Positions 1 to 9,858 of a DNA stretch of 64,000 nt are shown one piece after another. The stretch covers positions 465,416,995-465,480,994 of the forward strand of contig CM060950.1 of NCBI GenBank assembly GCA_030765055.1. Reading direction: 5' to 3'. The notes under the pieces were generated by a model that saw nothing but the letters and a program-made list of their open reading frames with translations, searched no databases and was not told the origin of the DNA. The stretch is from Mantis religiosa. Its lineage: Eukaryota > Arthropoda > Insecta > Mantodea > Mantidae. The translations under genes and the position numbers were made by a program. The first letter of the stretch is position 1. Each line of letters opens with the position of its first letter.

Positions 1-429
1 GCAATAAACGATCAATACAATAATTTAGCTCTCGCACTCGGCACAACACTCCTTCGAATGACGATATATGAGTTATCCAGTTCAAAACAAGGTAAGTGAT
101 AAAAGTCATATAAACAAATATGTCACCACTACGGCTAAATCACGTGCTATCGTGTCATGTGCTTGAGAGCAAAGGAACCTCCTCCTTACTTCGTTTAAGA
201 ATTAACATGCATTTCAGATAAATCAACTCTGTTGCGTAATATATTTAATTCAAACAGTTATGAGAATATAAATTTGACAATTCTCTTCCAACATATAAAA
301 ATATATCGCCATGTTAAATAACGAACTAATCTTTACCGCACAACAGTCTATACCGCCACGACAGCCAATGAGAGGTGATAAGGTCACGTGACTGTTGGGA
401 GATAAGGGGCAAGCTTATGAGAAACAAGG
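1..429 (-). mobile_element. 5' terminal part of an IS630-like DNA transposon, cut by the window edge
   Basis: This stretch aligns along its whole length, with only scattered differences, to 5,818-6,229. That segment is the 5' flank and terminal inverted repeat of the element at 4,888-6,231. It ends in the same terminal bases (GCAAGCTTA..GAAACAAGG). The matching transposase start lies just beyond the first base of the window, so only the promoter/terminal part is present here. It shows that the family has at least two copies. Confidence 0.8.
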
Positions 430-430
430 A

Positions 431-829
431 TTAATAGTATTTTTAAACAAAAGCTTACAAAAGTGGACTGTTTTGCTTTTAAATGTCTAAAGTATAGTTT
501 AAAAATAAGAACACTGATGGTTGTAAGTTTTGTCTCATTAATTTGTAATTTTTGTAATTTGTAATTTATTTCTCATCTTTCCTTATACATCATCAAATGG
601 AAATACAAAATCCAGATTACAATTATAAAATTCATACTGAAATATGTCATATATTCCTAAATCCTGAAAATCCTACCATGTTGCCAGCCCACCATTTAAT
701 AATAATTCGGTCCCCATACACCTAACCCTAGATTTCTGTGTATTAGAGGCCCTCTACTACTGTTTACAGTTTTAGCCATTTCACCTATCCCACTCTACAT
801 TTTTCTCTTAATTGTTCTTAGCCATCTCT
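431..829. other. AT-rich sequence, no gene recognised
   Basis: No coding stretch, tRNA-like box or tandem repeat is visible. A short run of TTTGTAATT repeats lies near 541-570. Confidence 0.6.
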
Positions 830-1500
830 CTTTAACTTTCCCTAAATAATTCCATATATTTCTCCTGTTCTTTTTTCTTTTTTACTGACAAAATGTTTCT
901 AATTACTACTTCACTCCCCAAATTGTCCCACTTACGTAGCCAAGCCTGCTCTCTCCAAATCTTTGTTTGACTACAGTTTAATATACAATGGAAATCTGCA
1001 TTCTCTTCTCCACACAATGGGCATTTATCTAGCTCCCTCTCTTGACCGATACCTTTCAAATTTCTAACTCCTGCTCTCGCCCAAGCAAAACCTTCTCGCC
1101 CTAACTTATTACATATATCTATATATCCTTCCCTCCCCCAAGTTGTTTTTATTTCTCTATATAACCTCAGTGAGCTTTTGTCACTTGTATTGGCGAAAAT
1201 GTCTTGTCTGTCAAAATCTTCTAATCTTAACTTAACTTCTTTCCAGAAGCCTCTATACCCATTCTCTGCATTTACCCATACCTATCTGCTTCAACACGTC
1301 ATTCATTTTATGTGCCTAAGACCCACCCCAGTTACTTCTCTTTTAAATATGAAAATATTCTTTAATAATATTGCCATCTTCCAAGTTAGTGATTCTGTAT
1401 AAATATTTCATTGCCCTTGACGAGATTTTAATTTGTCTCACTAAATATGTCCACATATTTAATTTTATTGACATTAAACAGTTTTCCCAAAATTCTATTT
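830..1500 (-). pseudogene. LINE (non-LTR retrotransposon) ORF2 C-terminal remnant
   Basis: Read on the minus strand, one frame from about 1,245 to 838 encodes the end of a LINE polyprotein. It includes FWKEVKLRLEDF, a GREGFAWARAGVRNLKG stretch and a CPLCGEENADFHCILNC knuckle (C-x2-C-x7-H-x4-C), the zinc knuckle typical of the end of many LINE ORF2 proteins. Upstream (1,245-1,500) the reading frame shifts and carries stops, but LINE-like pieces such as AMKYLYRITNLEDGNIIKEY remain. The reverse transcriptase core is absent. It is a 5'-truncated, decayed copy. The exact clade cannot be set from this part. Confidence 0.75.
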
Positions 1501-1815
1501 TGTATTGAAAATAGAAGTACAAGTGACGGCATCGGTATCGCTTATCGACCCATCCCTAGTGAATTTGTAGAAGCTCGGGTGATTTCTTCTATGGTTGCAT
1601 TTGTTTGAAGAAGTAGATATTATTCTACTTACCAATGAGGCTAGTACAGGAAAGGCTTGGTCTAACGAGATAATGCTATCACAGACGTTGGATAAACACT
1701 CAGGGCTGAGATAACAGTCGGCACTGCCGGTTGATGAACCAACACCAGTGCCACCTACCGTGATGGATGGGCGGCGAGGTATGAACAAACAAGATTTCAC
1801 GGCAGTATAGTACAA
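1495..1815 (-). other. Unclassified open frame, possible exon
   Basis: A 106-codon open frame without an ATG at its start. It holds a low-charge stretch (GGTGVGSSTGSADCYLS and on) that is not AT-rich like its surroundings. A sequence matching the splice donor consensus, TTG|GTAAGTAG, occurs on the minus strand near 1,635, so an exon ending there is conceivable. No convincing upstream acceptor with a pyrimidine tract is seen and no family is recognised. Chance is the simplest explanation. Confidence 0.2.
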
Positions 1816-2022
1816 AGCGTTTGGTTTCTTTTATTCTATCTGTAGCCAATTGTCCCAGCCTCTTTCCTGTTTATTCCATTCTTGCTAGATGTTTCAGACG
1901 TGAATGCTTCTAACAAGAAAATAGGGTCAACTATCCATTTATAAGGGCAATCAATGATAATTCACGATTCTAACACACACAAACCACGTGAAGAGATTTT
2001 ACAGAGGACAATCAGAAGTAAA

Positions 2023-2099
2023 ACATTCAATCCCACAGCCAGGATTGAACCACGGATCCCACGCTCTACACGCCGCTGCTCTAACCCCTGGCTATCACA
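2023..2099 (-). repeat. tRNA-like SINE head, related to family B
   Basis: On the minus strand GATAGCCAGGGGTTAGAGCAG resembles an A box and CGTGGTTCAATCCTGG a B box, followed by ATTGAATG as in the family B copies elsewhere in the window. Flanking family B body sequence is not clear, so this is a diverged or relative copy. Confidence 0.6.
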
Positions 2100-2254
2100 T
2101 AGCGAACGGCTCTTAAGGTGAGAAGGTACTGCACTTGGGGTTAAATTTCACCTTTTTTAATTTTTGCATTCTATTATAATGCCATCCCTCTAGCTTACAA
2201 ATATATAGATAAAAAGTTCATTGCAGCAATATCTGATACCTAATTTGCTAATTA

Positions 2255-3168
2255 CGAGGTCTGTTCAATAAAGAATGATCATAATTTTTTACGGTCATAA
2301 TTTTTCGCACTAAAATTCAATCTTATTATATTCTGTTAGCTTAATTTGAAACAAACACGCCGTAGTAGTTTCATTGTTGCTATTCCTGGTTCCCGCCTGT
2401 GAGAACCAGGCAAGTTCAGACATGTTCAGTATCGTCTACCGCTGCAATGGAGGTAAAATGCAGTTAAAGTTGATGTTAGAGGAAGATCCGGAGTTTCTTT
2501 CAAACGTAATCACTGCTGATGAAACTTGGTTACATCATTTTGATCCTGAGAGCAAACAGCAAAGCTCAGTGTGGAAATCTCCTTCATCACCAACCCCCCA
2601 AAGAGCAAAAGTGGTTGCTTCTGCTGGGAAAGTTATGGTCATCTCATTCTTTGATGTTCATGGAATGGTTTATCAGCATGTTGTACCTGCACACACATCA
2701 GTAACTGGACAATACTACAGGGATGTCCTGAAAACATTGAAAGTCCATATCAGGCGCAAAAGACCACATTTCCGTGAAGCAGGCTGGATGCTGCACCACG
2801 ACGATACGCGGCCCCATATTGCCAATGTTGTTGCTGAATATCTTGCAAAAATCAACGTGAAGTGCATCCCTCACCCTCCCCATAGTCCGGATATAGCCCC
2901 ATGTGACTTTTTTCTATTCCCTAACTTGAAGAAACGCCTTCGTGGGAGGCATTATCCAGCATCAGAAGCAGTGGTGAAGGTTGCGGAGGCAATTTTGAAG
3001 GATCTATCAAAAATTGTTTCTAGCATGTCTTTGAAGACTGGCAGAAACGCTGGGACAAGTGCATCGCACTCACGGGAGACTATTTTGAGAAGGACCATCA
3101 AAATTATGAGGATGAGTAAAGGTACGTTGTCAAAAAAAATGTGATCATTCTTTATTGAACAGCTCTCG
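2255..3168 (+). mobile_element. Mariner-like element, copy 1 (N-terminally deleted)
   Basis: A 914-bp element bounded by inverted repeats of about 28 bp sharing the core CTGTTCAATAAAGAATGATC, with the TA target duplicated at 2,253-2,254 and 3,169-3,170. It is too short for a full mariner (about 1.3 kb). The missing part is the region coding for the DNA-binding N-terminus. Three further copies in this window (7,562, 13,027 and 36,543) have the same layout and appear to share the deletion joint, so this is an amplified non-autonomous subfamily. Confidence 0.92.
2374..3144 (+). pseudogene. Mariner transposase, catalytic domain only
   Basis: DDE transposase of the mariner family, which would cut and rejoin the element ends. 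The frame is open for 256 codons. The first catalytic Asp lies in TADETWLHHFDPESK (ATG-relative residue about 35), the second in MLHHDDTRPH and the third in HSPDIAPCDFFLFPNLKKR, giving the DD34D pattern. The helix-turn-helix DNA-binding region that should precede the LEEDPEFL segment is missing. The apparent start is a run-in from non-homologous sequence. The product could not bind its ends in the usual way, so I treat it as non-functional in cut-and-paste, though all three acidic positions survive. Confidence 0.85.
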
Positions 3169-3393
3169 TACATTAGACGGTGTTAAGTTTTTGCCACGCC
3201 CCTTTTCGTAATCTTTCAGAAAATCGATCATAACTTCTCTAATACTGAACAGATATTTCTGAACTAAGCTTCCAAGCTTTCTGCTGGTACCACTAACTTC
3301 AATGATGCTAGTTTTCTTTTATCTTTAGCTCTGTATGTCAACAGTTATTTGTTCTGAATAATATTTTGTACTAGATATTGATGAATATATGGT

Positions 3394-3707
3394 ATGAGTA
3401 GACCAAAAACATATCGAAAGAGAAAGCTTACAGGCAATCAGTTTACTAAACATAGAAACGTAAATGTAGAAAATATAAATACAATAGACAATGGAATCAC
3501 ATGTAATATTGAGGTTAGTAGGCCCAGTTCACACAATACATGTGCTAATCATGATAGTAGTGATATACAGAAATTGATGAGCTGCGAGTCCTGAAAGCAG
3601 ATAAAATAGTTGAAGAACTGGCCAAGAAGGCAAGACAAATGAAGAGCAACTTGAAAAGAACAAGTGACGATACAGAGGGCCAAGACTATGCAGCAGGAAT
3701 GTTCTGA
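3394..3707 (+). pseudogene. Kolobok/MULE-like transposon protein, internally deleted remnant
   Basis: ATG at 3,394 opens a basic N-terminus with KRKLTGNQFTKH, a motif I associate with the start of a large insect transposon protein family carrying a Mutator-like transposase domain. The frame stops at 3,594. An overlapping frame (about 3,578-3,707) continues with a charged helix (LKADKIVEELAKKARQMK) and ends in DYAAGMF, reminiscent of the TYQPGGF end of the protein at 55,715-56,218. The large middle, including the catalytic part, is absent. Assignment rests on short motifs, so confidence is modest. Confidence 0.45.
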
Positions 3708-4629
3708 CTCATGTGAGAAGTTAGTAATCAATATATAAACTTTAAAGCTGTTTTTCTCAGTTTCACATTTTTTTCAGGTTCCGGTACACTTTTTTAAAAG
3801 ACTAATCAACCAAAACATATGATTTTTTGTGTGTATTAAGCAGGCTCGTAAGAATAATAATAAGAAGGAACTTTTCTCTGAGATTCATACTTGTTTAAAA
3901 AAATAAAATCATCTGAAATTTCAGTGATTTGTCTAAAAGAAACTAAAAAAATTATAACAAATTATCAGTACAAAATTTTCAAATAATAATAGATATTATT
4001 AAAGATAAAGGTTTTAAGAACATGCCTGAAATTTTTCACGTAAATATCAATAATAATTTCTGAGTAATGTCCACTCCAAACATCAACGAAATATCATTGT
4101 AGAGATTCGACTATCGCTTAAAGCCTATTCATTCTCCTATTCCTCTTGTATCTATACGGTGTTCATTTTTATCTGTGATTTTACCACGCAAAATGTCATC
4201 AATAGCGAGTTTATATACGATTCCCCTAGCGGCTTGCGATAGTGTTAGATGTGTTGACAGCAGCTTTGAGGCCTCGCTCTACCGGCAGGTAAATACACTA
4301 TTTGAGAGGTGGCTCTACCTGCGTAATATAAAGATAAGTATTAAAAAAACCTATACTGCAATGCAATGCACTGCAGAGCTAAGTATGCAACCATAAAAGT
4401 ATATCAATACGAAATGATAAGTCAATGCACACTTATTTTCTGTTATAGTAGACATATAGACATATTGTAAACCTGGCACATGAAACAGAAATATTTCAAT
4501 TTGATCTCAATTCTTTTCTATCACCCACAGTTTCCTCACAAGGTAACTTCATTACAAACCAGAAAATTAGCAGAACATGCTCTAGGAATGAAAAATAAAT
4601 TAACGGAATGGAAGTGGATACGCCAATTA
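3708..4629. other. AT-rich sequence, no gene recognised
   Basis: Short open frames at 4,175-4,396 and 4,480-4,719 show no family motif and overlap low-complexity AT-rich DNA. Nothing else is supported. Confidence 0.55.
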
Positions 4630-4887
4630 CGCGCGTCAACTCCGCAGGGAAGACTACCGAAAAACTTCGGTGGAGCCGCCTGGAGATCTAGCACACCTTC
4701 TACTAGCTCTGCAGGCTAGTACCCGGGACTTATTAGGCAGCCCCATACCCCCTCCGGGCGGCCGAAGCCTGGCAGGAGGTACCCAATTCCCCGTGGATGT
4801 CGGGAACACACTGCCCCCTCGAGTCCAGCCCAATCCGAACAGCTCCCCGACGGGAGGGGCTCGGCAGTTCGGTCCGAGGTTCCTCTA
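4630..4887 (+). repeat. GC-rich repeat D, left part, interrupted by a transposon
   Basis: A GC-rich island. Its right part (about 4,800-4,887) matches the reverse complement of 10,050-10,145, sharing CCCAATCCGAACA, GGGAGGGGCTC and CGAGGTTCCTCTA. The match breaks at exactly CCTCTA, where the element at 4,888 begins, and resumes at 6,232. The copy at 9,971-10,292 carries a TSD, so the family moves by retroposition. Confidence 0.75.
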
Positions 4888-6231
4888 CTCTCTGTTTCAT
4901 ATAACCTTGCCCAGCTGAAATGTATCACTCCGCGTTCAACAACCCTTCCCCTCGCCCTAATTGGCTAATGCTTTCGCGTCATAGGCCATAGGCGGTGCCT
5001 TCCCGTCACATTTCGTAATAATTGCCGGGAAGATAAATAAAATCATACAAATAAAGATATGAAGGCATGCAAAAATACAAGTTTATAATGAACTGAGCAA
5101 ATTGAAACAGAATGACTGAGCAATGAAACTGAAAGAGTTTATAATGAAAGGCCTTTGGCCTTTTCCACTGGGATTTTTTAAACCAGCACACATACCTTTC
5201 AAAAATGCTTGTCTTTCAGTCTTAAAAGTCGTGTCACACCATACTTTACTTTTCGTGTGTTCTTCGTGTATATTTTGCGATTTGTATCTCGGTGCAGTGT
5301 GGTTGTCCTTAAAATAGCGTCTTCGCCACACAGCAATATCGCCTCTGTCTTTTAGCACATTTTTCTTGCCTCTTTTTTCATTCACAAATCCCAGCTGTAT
5401 AAGCAATCTGCTGAAATTTGGTAAATCTGCATCCTCATTTACAGCAGAGGAAATGTTACTTATGTTAGGGAGTTCGTTTCTAAAGAAAAACTACACGCAT
5501 GACGACGCACAACACTTTTCACGTATTTTTTTCCGAGCACGCACTTTTGTTTATTCCTGCTTTTGCCTGGAGTGGTAAGTTTTCCTGTTTCCTCAATTTC
5601 ATGTCGCGATGTTCCTACGGATCTAACACTCACACCTGTAACTTCAGAGCTCATCTGTTCGACTTCTCTCACTGACAAAGACGGATTCTTCTCTGTGAGT
5701 GCATTAAACACATGCAACACAATTCTTTTTTCGCCTGTTTGTAAATAATTATCCTTGCGATACTTCAGCGAAAAACTTGCGGTAGACTCTGCCATTATAC
5801 ATATAATAAGTACACGTGCAATAAACGATCAATAAAATAATTTAGCTCCCGCACTCTCGAATGGCGATGCATGACTAATCCAGTTCAAAACAAGGTCAGT
5901 GATAAAAGTCATATAAACAAATGACATACTAGCGCTAAATCACGTGCTATCGTGACATGTGCTTGAGAGCAAAGGGACCTCCTCTTTAATTCGTTTAAGA
6001 ATTAACATGCATTTCAGATAAATCAACTCTGTTGCGTAATATATTTAATTAAAACAGTTACGAAAATATAAATTTGACAATTCTCTTCCAACATATAATG
6101 ATATATCACCATGTTAAATAACGAACTCATTTTTATCGCACGACAGTCATTACCACAACAGCAACCAATGAGAGGTGATTAGGTCACGTGACCGTTAAGA
6201 GATACTGGGCAAGCTTACGTGAAACAAGGTA
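4888..6231 (-). mobile_element. IS630-like DNA transposon with terminal inverted repeats
   Basis: About 1,344 bp. The left end (CTGTTTCATATAACCTTGCC) and the reverse complement of the right end (TTGTTTCACGTAAGCTTGCC) align as inverted repeats of roughly 22-27 bp. The element sits in repeat D at a TA: repeat D runs ..CCTCTA before it and TAGTAACGTC after it, while the uninterrupted copy reads CCTCTAGTAACGTC. Size, TA target and coding content fit the Tc1/mariner-IS630 superfamily. Confidence 0.85.
5083..5795 (-). pseudogene. IS630-like transposase, frameshifted and C-terminally deleted
   Basis: ATG at 5,795 starts an N-terminus with a helix-turn-helix type region (GEKRIVLHVFNALTEKNP, then SVREVEQMSSEVTGVSVRSV) and a basic GKSRNKQK linker, as in insect IS630-like transposases. 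After a frame change the second part (5,406-5,083) carries LKDRGDIAVWRRRYFKDN and a KGQRPFI segment, which in intact relatives flank the first catalytic Asp and the following core. The expected YxDET motif is not readable, and the C-terminal third with the last acidic residue is missing before the left TIR at 4,888. A dead, internally deleted gene. Confidence 0.7.
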
Positions 6232-6340
6232 TAGTAACGTCAGAGGTACTACGAGTGCTACGGGTCCGCAGCGCCCGCACCACGGCAGCTGAAGGGGACG
6301 AATCCTCTCCCCTACGGGAGAAATGATGGGACAAAAAAAA
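6232..6340 (+). repeat. GC-rich repeat D, right part with A tail
   Basis: Continues the repeat broken at 4,887: TAGTAACGTCAGAGGTAC to CTACGGGAG, matching the reverse complement of 9,971-10,060. It is followed by AAATGATGGGACAAAAAAAAA, which looks like the 3' tail of a retroposon. Confidence 0.75.
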
Positions 6341-7015
6341 AGGCCGAGATCGGCCTCCTTAATTCGGGAATCCGGTTCCTATTTTAAATACCAGATTGTA
6401 GTCCATTCTTTATTTGTTTTCTCATACGGTTTTGTAATATAATTTTACATTTTTGTGCATATCTGGAGCATAAATTACTCTCTAATAATTCGCAACTCTA
6501 GTTGTACAAGTACTTATATCCTTGATAATATTGTTTCAAAGATAACGAAGTAGATGCAAGATAAGAAACGTATCGTATCCACTTATCTCGCGATTCCTCA
6601 AGTTGCTGCGGTGAATTACCTACAACAGAACGTGCTATTTGCCACAAACTCCTTCCATGCTTATAAATCCTGTCTGAAACTAAAAAAAAAAGTCCTGTTG
6701 CAAACATGGGATGGGACGCAGCTATAGTAACGACACGACTGGCACCAGCCTTGAGGGTCCACTCAGGTGAAACAATAATTTATCTACCTGTTTATTACGT
6801 CACAGGCGATAAGCAAGTTAGGAAAATTCATTCTCGGAAGTGCCTCTACTTCGTGCGTGTCTATTCTTGTGTTTCCCTGCCGCTTACCCTAAGCACCTGT
6901 TGCATTCAGCATGTGTGTGTGAGAGAGACATCGCTTCAACGGAAGAATAAATCATGAAAATTGCGCTGTGAACTCCATATAGATCTTTTTTTCTTTTTCT
7001 GTCTTAATTTACGTT
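6341..7015. other. No gene recognised
   Basis: A short palindrome AGGCCGAGATCGGCCT lies at 6,340-6,356. Open frames at 6,498-6,707 and 6,706-6,957 lack recognisable motifs. Confidence 0.55.
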
Positions 7016-7099
7016 CTCCAACGTTAAGTCATACTGGACGATGAATGAAATGCTAAAATGAGCTCATGGTCCATTGAACTTAGTTACCCGACATTTACT
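7016..7099 (-). repeat. SINE A body fragment
   Basis: Matches the conserved SINE A body (CTCCAACGTTAAGTCATA.., GGTCCATTGAACTTAG) in antisense orientation and is cut off by the family C head at about 7,100. Confidence 0.8.
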
Positions 7100-7320
7100 G
7101 AGCTGGATGGCTCAGCTGGCCCGCATTCGAGAGGCCCGGGTTCGATTTTCATGGTCGACCTTCCTAACCCATGGCTTTTCCCGGGGTTTTCCTGGGCTGC
7201 CAGGTTAATTACATCCCCCGAACTTCCCGTTTCCGTCATTTCCTCTCCATTATCATGTCACATCATCTCTCATCTGGTGGTCTCTCTCAGGTAGAAGAGG
7301 CGGCGGGAGTCTCGGCGGTT
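7100..7320 (+). repeat. Repeat family C, tRNA-like head, copy 1
   Basis: GAGCTGGATGGCTCAGCTGG (A-box-like) and CCCGGGTTCGATTTTC (B-box-like) open a SINE-like repeat. It continues through a proline-codon-rich looking CCTTCCTAACCCATGG region to GTCTCTCTCAGGTAGAAG. The same order is seen at 9,859-10,440. The copy continues after the SINE A and MLE insertions as 7,528-7,561 and 8,467-9,780. Confidence 0.75.
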
Positions 7321-7527
7321 TTTCTCTTTTTTTTTTTTTTTTTTTTGTAATTTACGTCCTCCAACGTTAAGTCATATCGGACGATGAATGGAATGGATGA
7401 AATGATGCTCAAATGAGTCCGGGGTCCATGGAGCTTAGAGTTACCCGATATTCGTCTTACAGGATAAGGGAAAACCCTGGAAAAAACCTTATCCAGGTAA
7501 CTCACCCTGACCGAGATTCGAAGTCGG
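7321..7527 (-). repeat. SINE A, near-complete antisense copy with A tail
   Basis: Starts with a T run (the poly-A tail read from the other strand), then ACGTCCTCCAACGTTAAG through the body to TTATCCAGGTAACTCACC and GAGATTCGAA of the B box. The tRNA-like head is cut off there, joining family C sequence (GGTGCATGGCAGGATGATATG). Confidence 0.85.
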
Positions 7528-7561
7528 TGCATGGCAGGATGATATGCTCTGACGTAAACTA

Positions 7562-8464
7562 CGACGGCTGTTCAATAAAGAATGATCACAACTTTTTTTT
7601 TTTGACAACGTACCTTTACTCATCCTCATAATTTTGATGGTCCTTCTCAAAACAGTCTCCCCTGAATGCGATGCACTTGTCCCAGCGTTTCTGCCTGTCT
7701 TCAAAGACATGCTGGAAACCATTTTTAAGAGATCCTTCAAAATCGCCTCCGCAGCCTTCACCACTGCTTCTAATGATGGATAATGCCTCCCACGAAGGCG
7801 TTTCTTCAAGTTAGGAAACAGAAAAAAGTCACATGGGGCTAAATCCGGACTATAGGACGTGTGAGGGATGCACTTCATGTTGATTTTTGCAAGATATTCA
7901 GCAACAACATTGGCAATATGCAGCCACGCATTATCGTGGTGCAGCATCCAGCCTGCTTCATGGAAATGTGGTCTTTTGCGCCTGATATGGACTTTCAATG
8001 TTTTCAGGACATTCCTGTAGTATTGTCCAGTTACTGATGTGTGTGCAGGTACAACATGCTGATAAATCATTCCATGAATATCAAAGAATGAGATGACCAT
8101 AACTTTCCCAGCAGAAGCAACCACTTTTGCTTTTTGGGGGGGTTGGTGATGAAGGAGATTTCCACGCTAAGCTTTGCTGTTTACTCTCAGGATCAAAATG
8201 ATGTAGCCAAGTTTCATCAGCAGTGATTACGTTTGAAAGAAACTCCGGATCTTCCTCTAACATCAACTTTAACTGCGTGTTACCTCCATTGCAGCGGTAG
8301 GCGATACTGAACATGTCTGAACTGCCTGGTTCTCACAGGCGGGAACCAGGAATAGCAACAATGAAACTACTACGGCGTGTTTGTTTCAAATTAAGCTAAC
8401 AGAATATAATAAGGTTGAATTTTAGTGCGAAAAATTATGATCATTCTTTATTGAACAGCCCTTG
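7562..8464 (-). mobile_element. Mariner-like element, copy 2
   Basis: 903 bp with the same inverted repeats as copy 1 and TA duplicated at 7,560-7,561 and 8,465-8,466. It sits inside repeat family C: GTAAAC before it and CTTCCTCC after it are contiguous in the other family C copy (about 10,455-10,470). Confidence 0.92.
7575..8314 (-). pseudogene. Mariner transposase, catalytic domain only, frameshifted
   Basis: Two overlapping frames. The first (8,314 to about 8,130) holds LEEDPEFLSNVITADETWLH with catalytic D1. The second (8,124 down) holds MLHHDNAWLH (D2) and SYSPDLAPCDFFLFPNLKKR (D3). The frame changes at a run of C and A bases near 8,135, where copy 1 is continuous. The N-terminal DNA-binding region is missing exactly as in copy 1. 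Confidence 0.82.
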
Positions 8465-8466
8465 TA

Positions 8467-9780
8467 CTTCCTCCTCCGGTACGTCGGTTGCCGGCCTCAG
8501 CTTCTCTGCTGGGAGCATTTCGGGATCGCCTGCCTGGGACCATTAGGTCTCGGCTGCTGGGTTCGTTGCCGTTCCGCTGCAGGGGAGCGTGTCCGTTGTC
8601 CTGGCCTGTCGGGGGAAGTCTCTATCTAAGTAAACTGTAGGGACCCTGCCCTCTGTACTGCCGTGGCTTGTAGGGGAGCGTGTCCGTTGTCCTGGCCTGT
8701 CGGGGGAAGTCTCTATCTAAGTAAACTGTAGGGACCCTGCCCTCTGTACTGCCGTGGCTTGTAGGGGAGCGTGTCCGTTGTCCTGGCCTGTCGGGGGAAG
8801 TCTCTATCTAAGTAAACTGTAGGGACCCTGCCCTCTGTACTGCCGTGGCTTGCAGGGGAGCGTGTCCGTTGTCCTGGCCTGTCGGGGGAAGTCTCTATCT
8901 AAGTAAACTGTAGGGACCCTGCTCTCTGTACTGTCGTCGCTTGTAGGGGAGCGTGTCCGTTGTCCTGGCCTGTCGGGGGAAGTCTCTATCTAAGTAAACT
9001 GTAGGGTCCCTGCTCTCTGTACTGCCGTGGCTTGCAGGGGAGCGTGTCCGTTGTCCTGGCCTGTCGGGGGAAGTCTCTATCCAAGTAAACTGTAGGGACC
9101 ATGCCCTCTGTACTGTCGTGGCTTGCAGGGGAGCGTGTCCGTTGTCCTGGCCTGTCGGGGGAAGTCTCTATCCAAGTAAACTGTAGGGACCATGCCCTCT
9201 GTACTGCCGTGCCTTGCAGGGGAGCGTGTCCGTTGTCCTGGCCTGTCGGGGGAAGTCTCTATCCAAGTAAACTGTAGGGACCCTGCTCTCTGTACTGTCG
9301 TGGCTTGTAGGGGAGCGTGTCCGTTGTCCTGGCCTGTCGGGGGAAGTCTCTATCTAAGTAAACTGTAGGGACCCTGCTCTCTGTACTGCCGTGGCTTGCA
9401 GGGGAGCGTGTCCGTTGTCCTGGCCTGTCGGGGGAAGTCTCTATCCAAGTAAACTGTAGGGACCCTGCTCTCTGTACTGCCGTGGCTTGCAGGGGAGCGT
9501 GTCCGTTGTCCTGGCCTGTCGGGGGAAGTCTCTACCCAAGTAAACTGTAGGGACCCTGCTCTCTGTACTGTCGTGGCTTGTAGGGGAGCGTGTCCGTTGT
9601 CCTGGCCTGTCGGGGGAAGTCTCTATCTAAGTAAACTGTAGGGACCCTGCCCTCTGTACTGCCGTGACTCCGTGGGTCAGCCCTCCTCTGCCTCCTTCGC
9701 CTCATCCTTCATCCCGGAGGTGCCTCACTTGGGGCATAGGCACGATGTGCCCAGCATGGTGGCCTACGTACCGAATCCCC
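8467..9780 (+). repeat. Repeat family C, 3' part of copy 1, with internal minisatellite
   Basis: Begins CTTCCTCCTCCGGTACGTCGG and ends with CTCGCCTCATCC-like and CACTTGGGGCATAGG sequence. Both are also found in order in copy 2 (10,465-10,672). Between them lies the expanded 91-bp array (8,581-9,672), which is a single unit in copy 2. Confidence 0.75.
8581..9672 (+). repeat. Minisatellite, about 12 x 91 bp
   Basis: GC-rich units starting AGGGGAGCGTGTCCGTTGTC recur at 8,581, 8,672, 8,763, 8,854, 8,945, 9,036 and so on at an exact 91-bp period, with a few C/T differences between units (for example CTATCTAAG versus CTATCCAAG). No open frame runs through it in a convincing way. Confidence 0.95.
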
Positions 9781-9795
9781 TCCATACCCTACATT

Positions 9796-9858
9796 CATCT
9801 TTCAGAATAACGGGAATCCCCGGGAAAAAATTCTTGTCCAGGTAACTCACCCTGACCT
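9796..9858 (-). repeat. SINE A fragment
   Basis: CATCTTTCAGAATAACGGG to CCAGGTAACTCACCCTGACC, the head-proximal part of SINE A in antisense, fused directly to the family C head at about 9,859. Confidence 0.75.
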
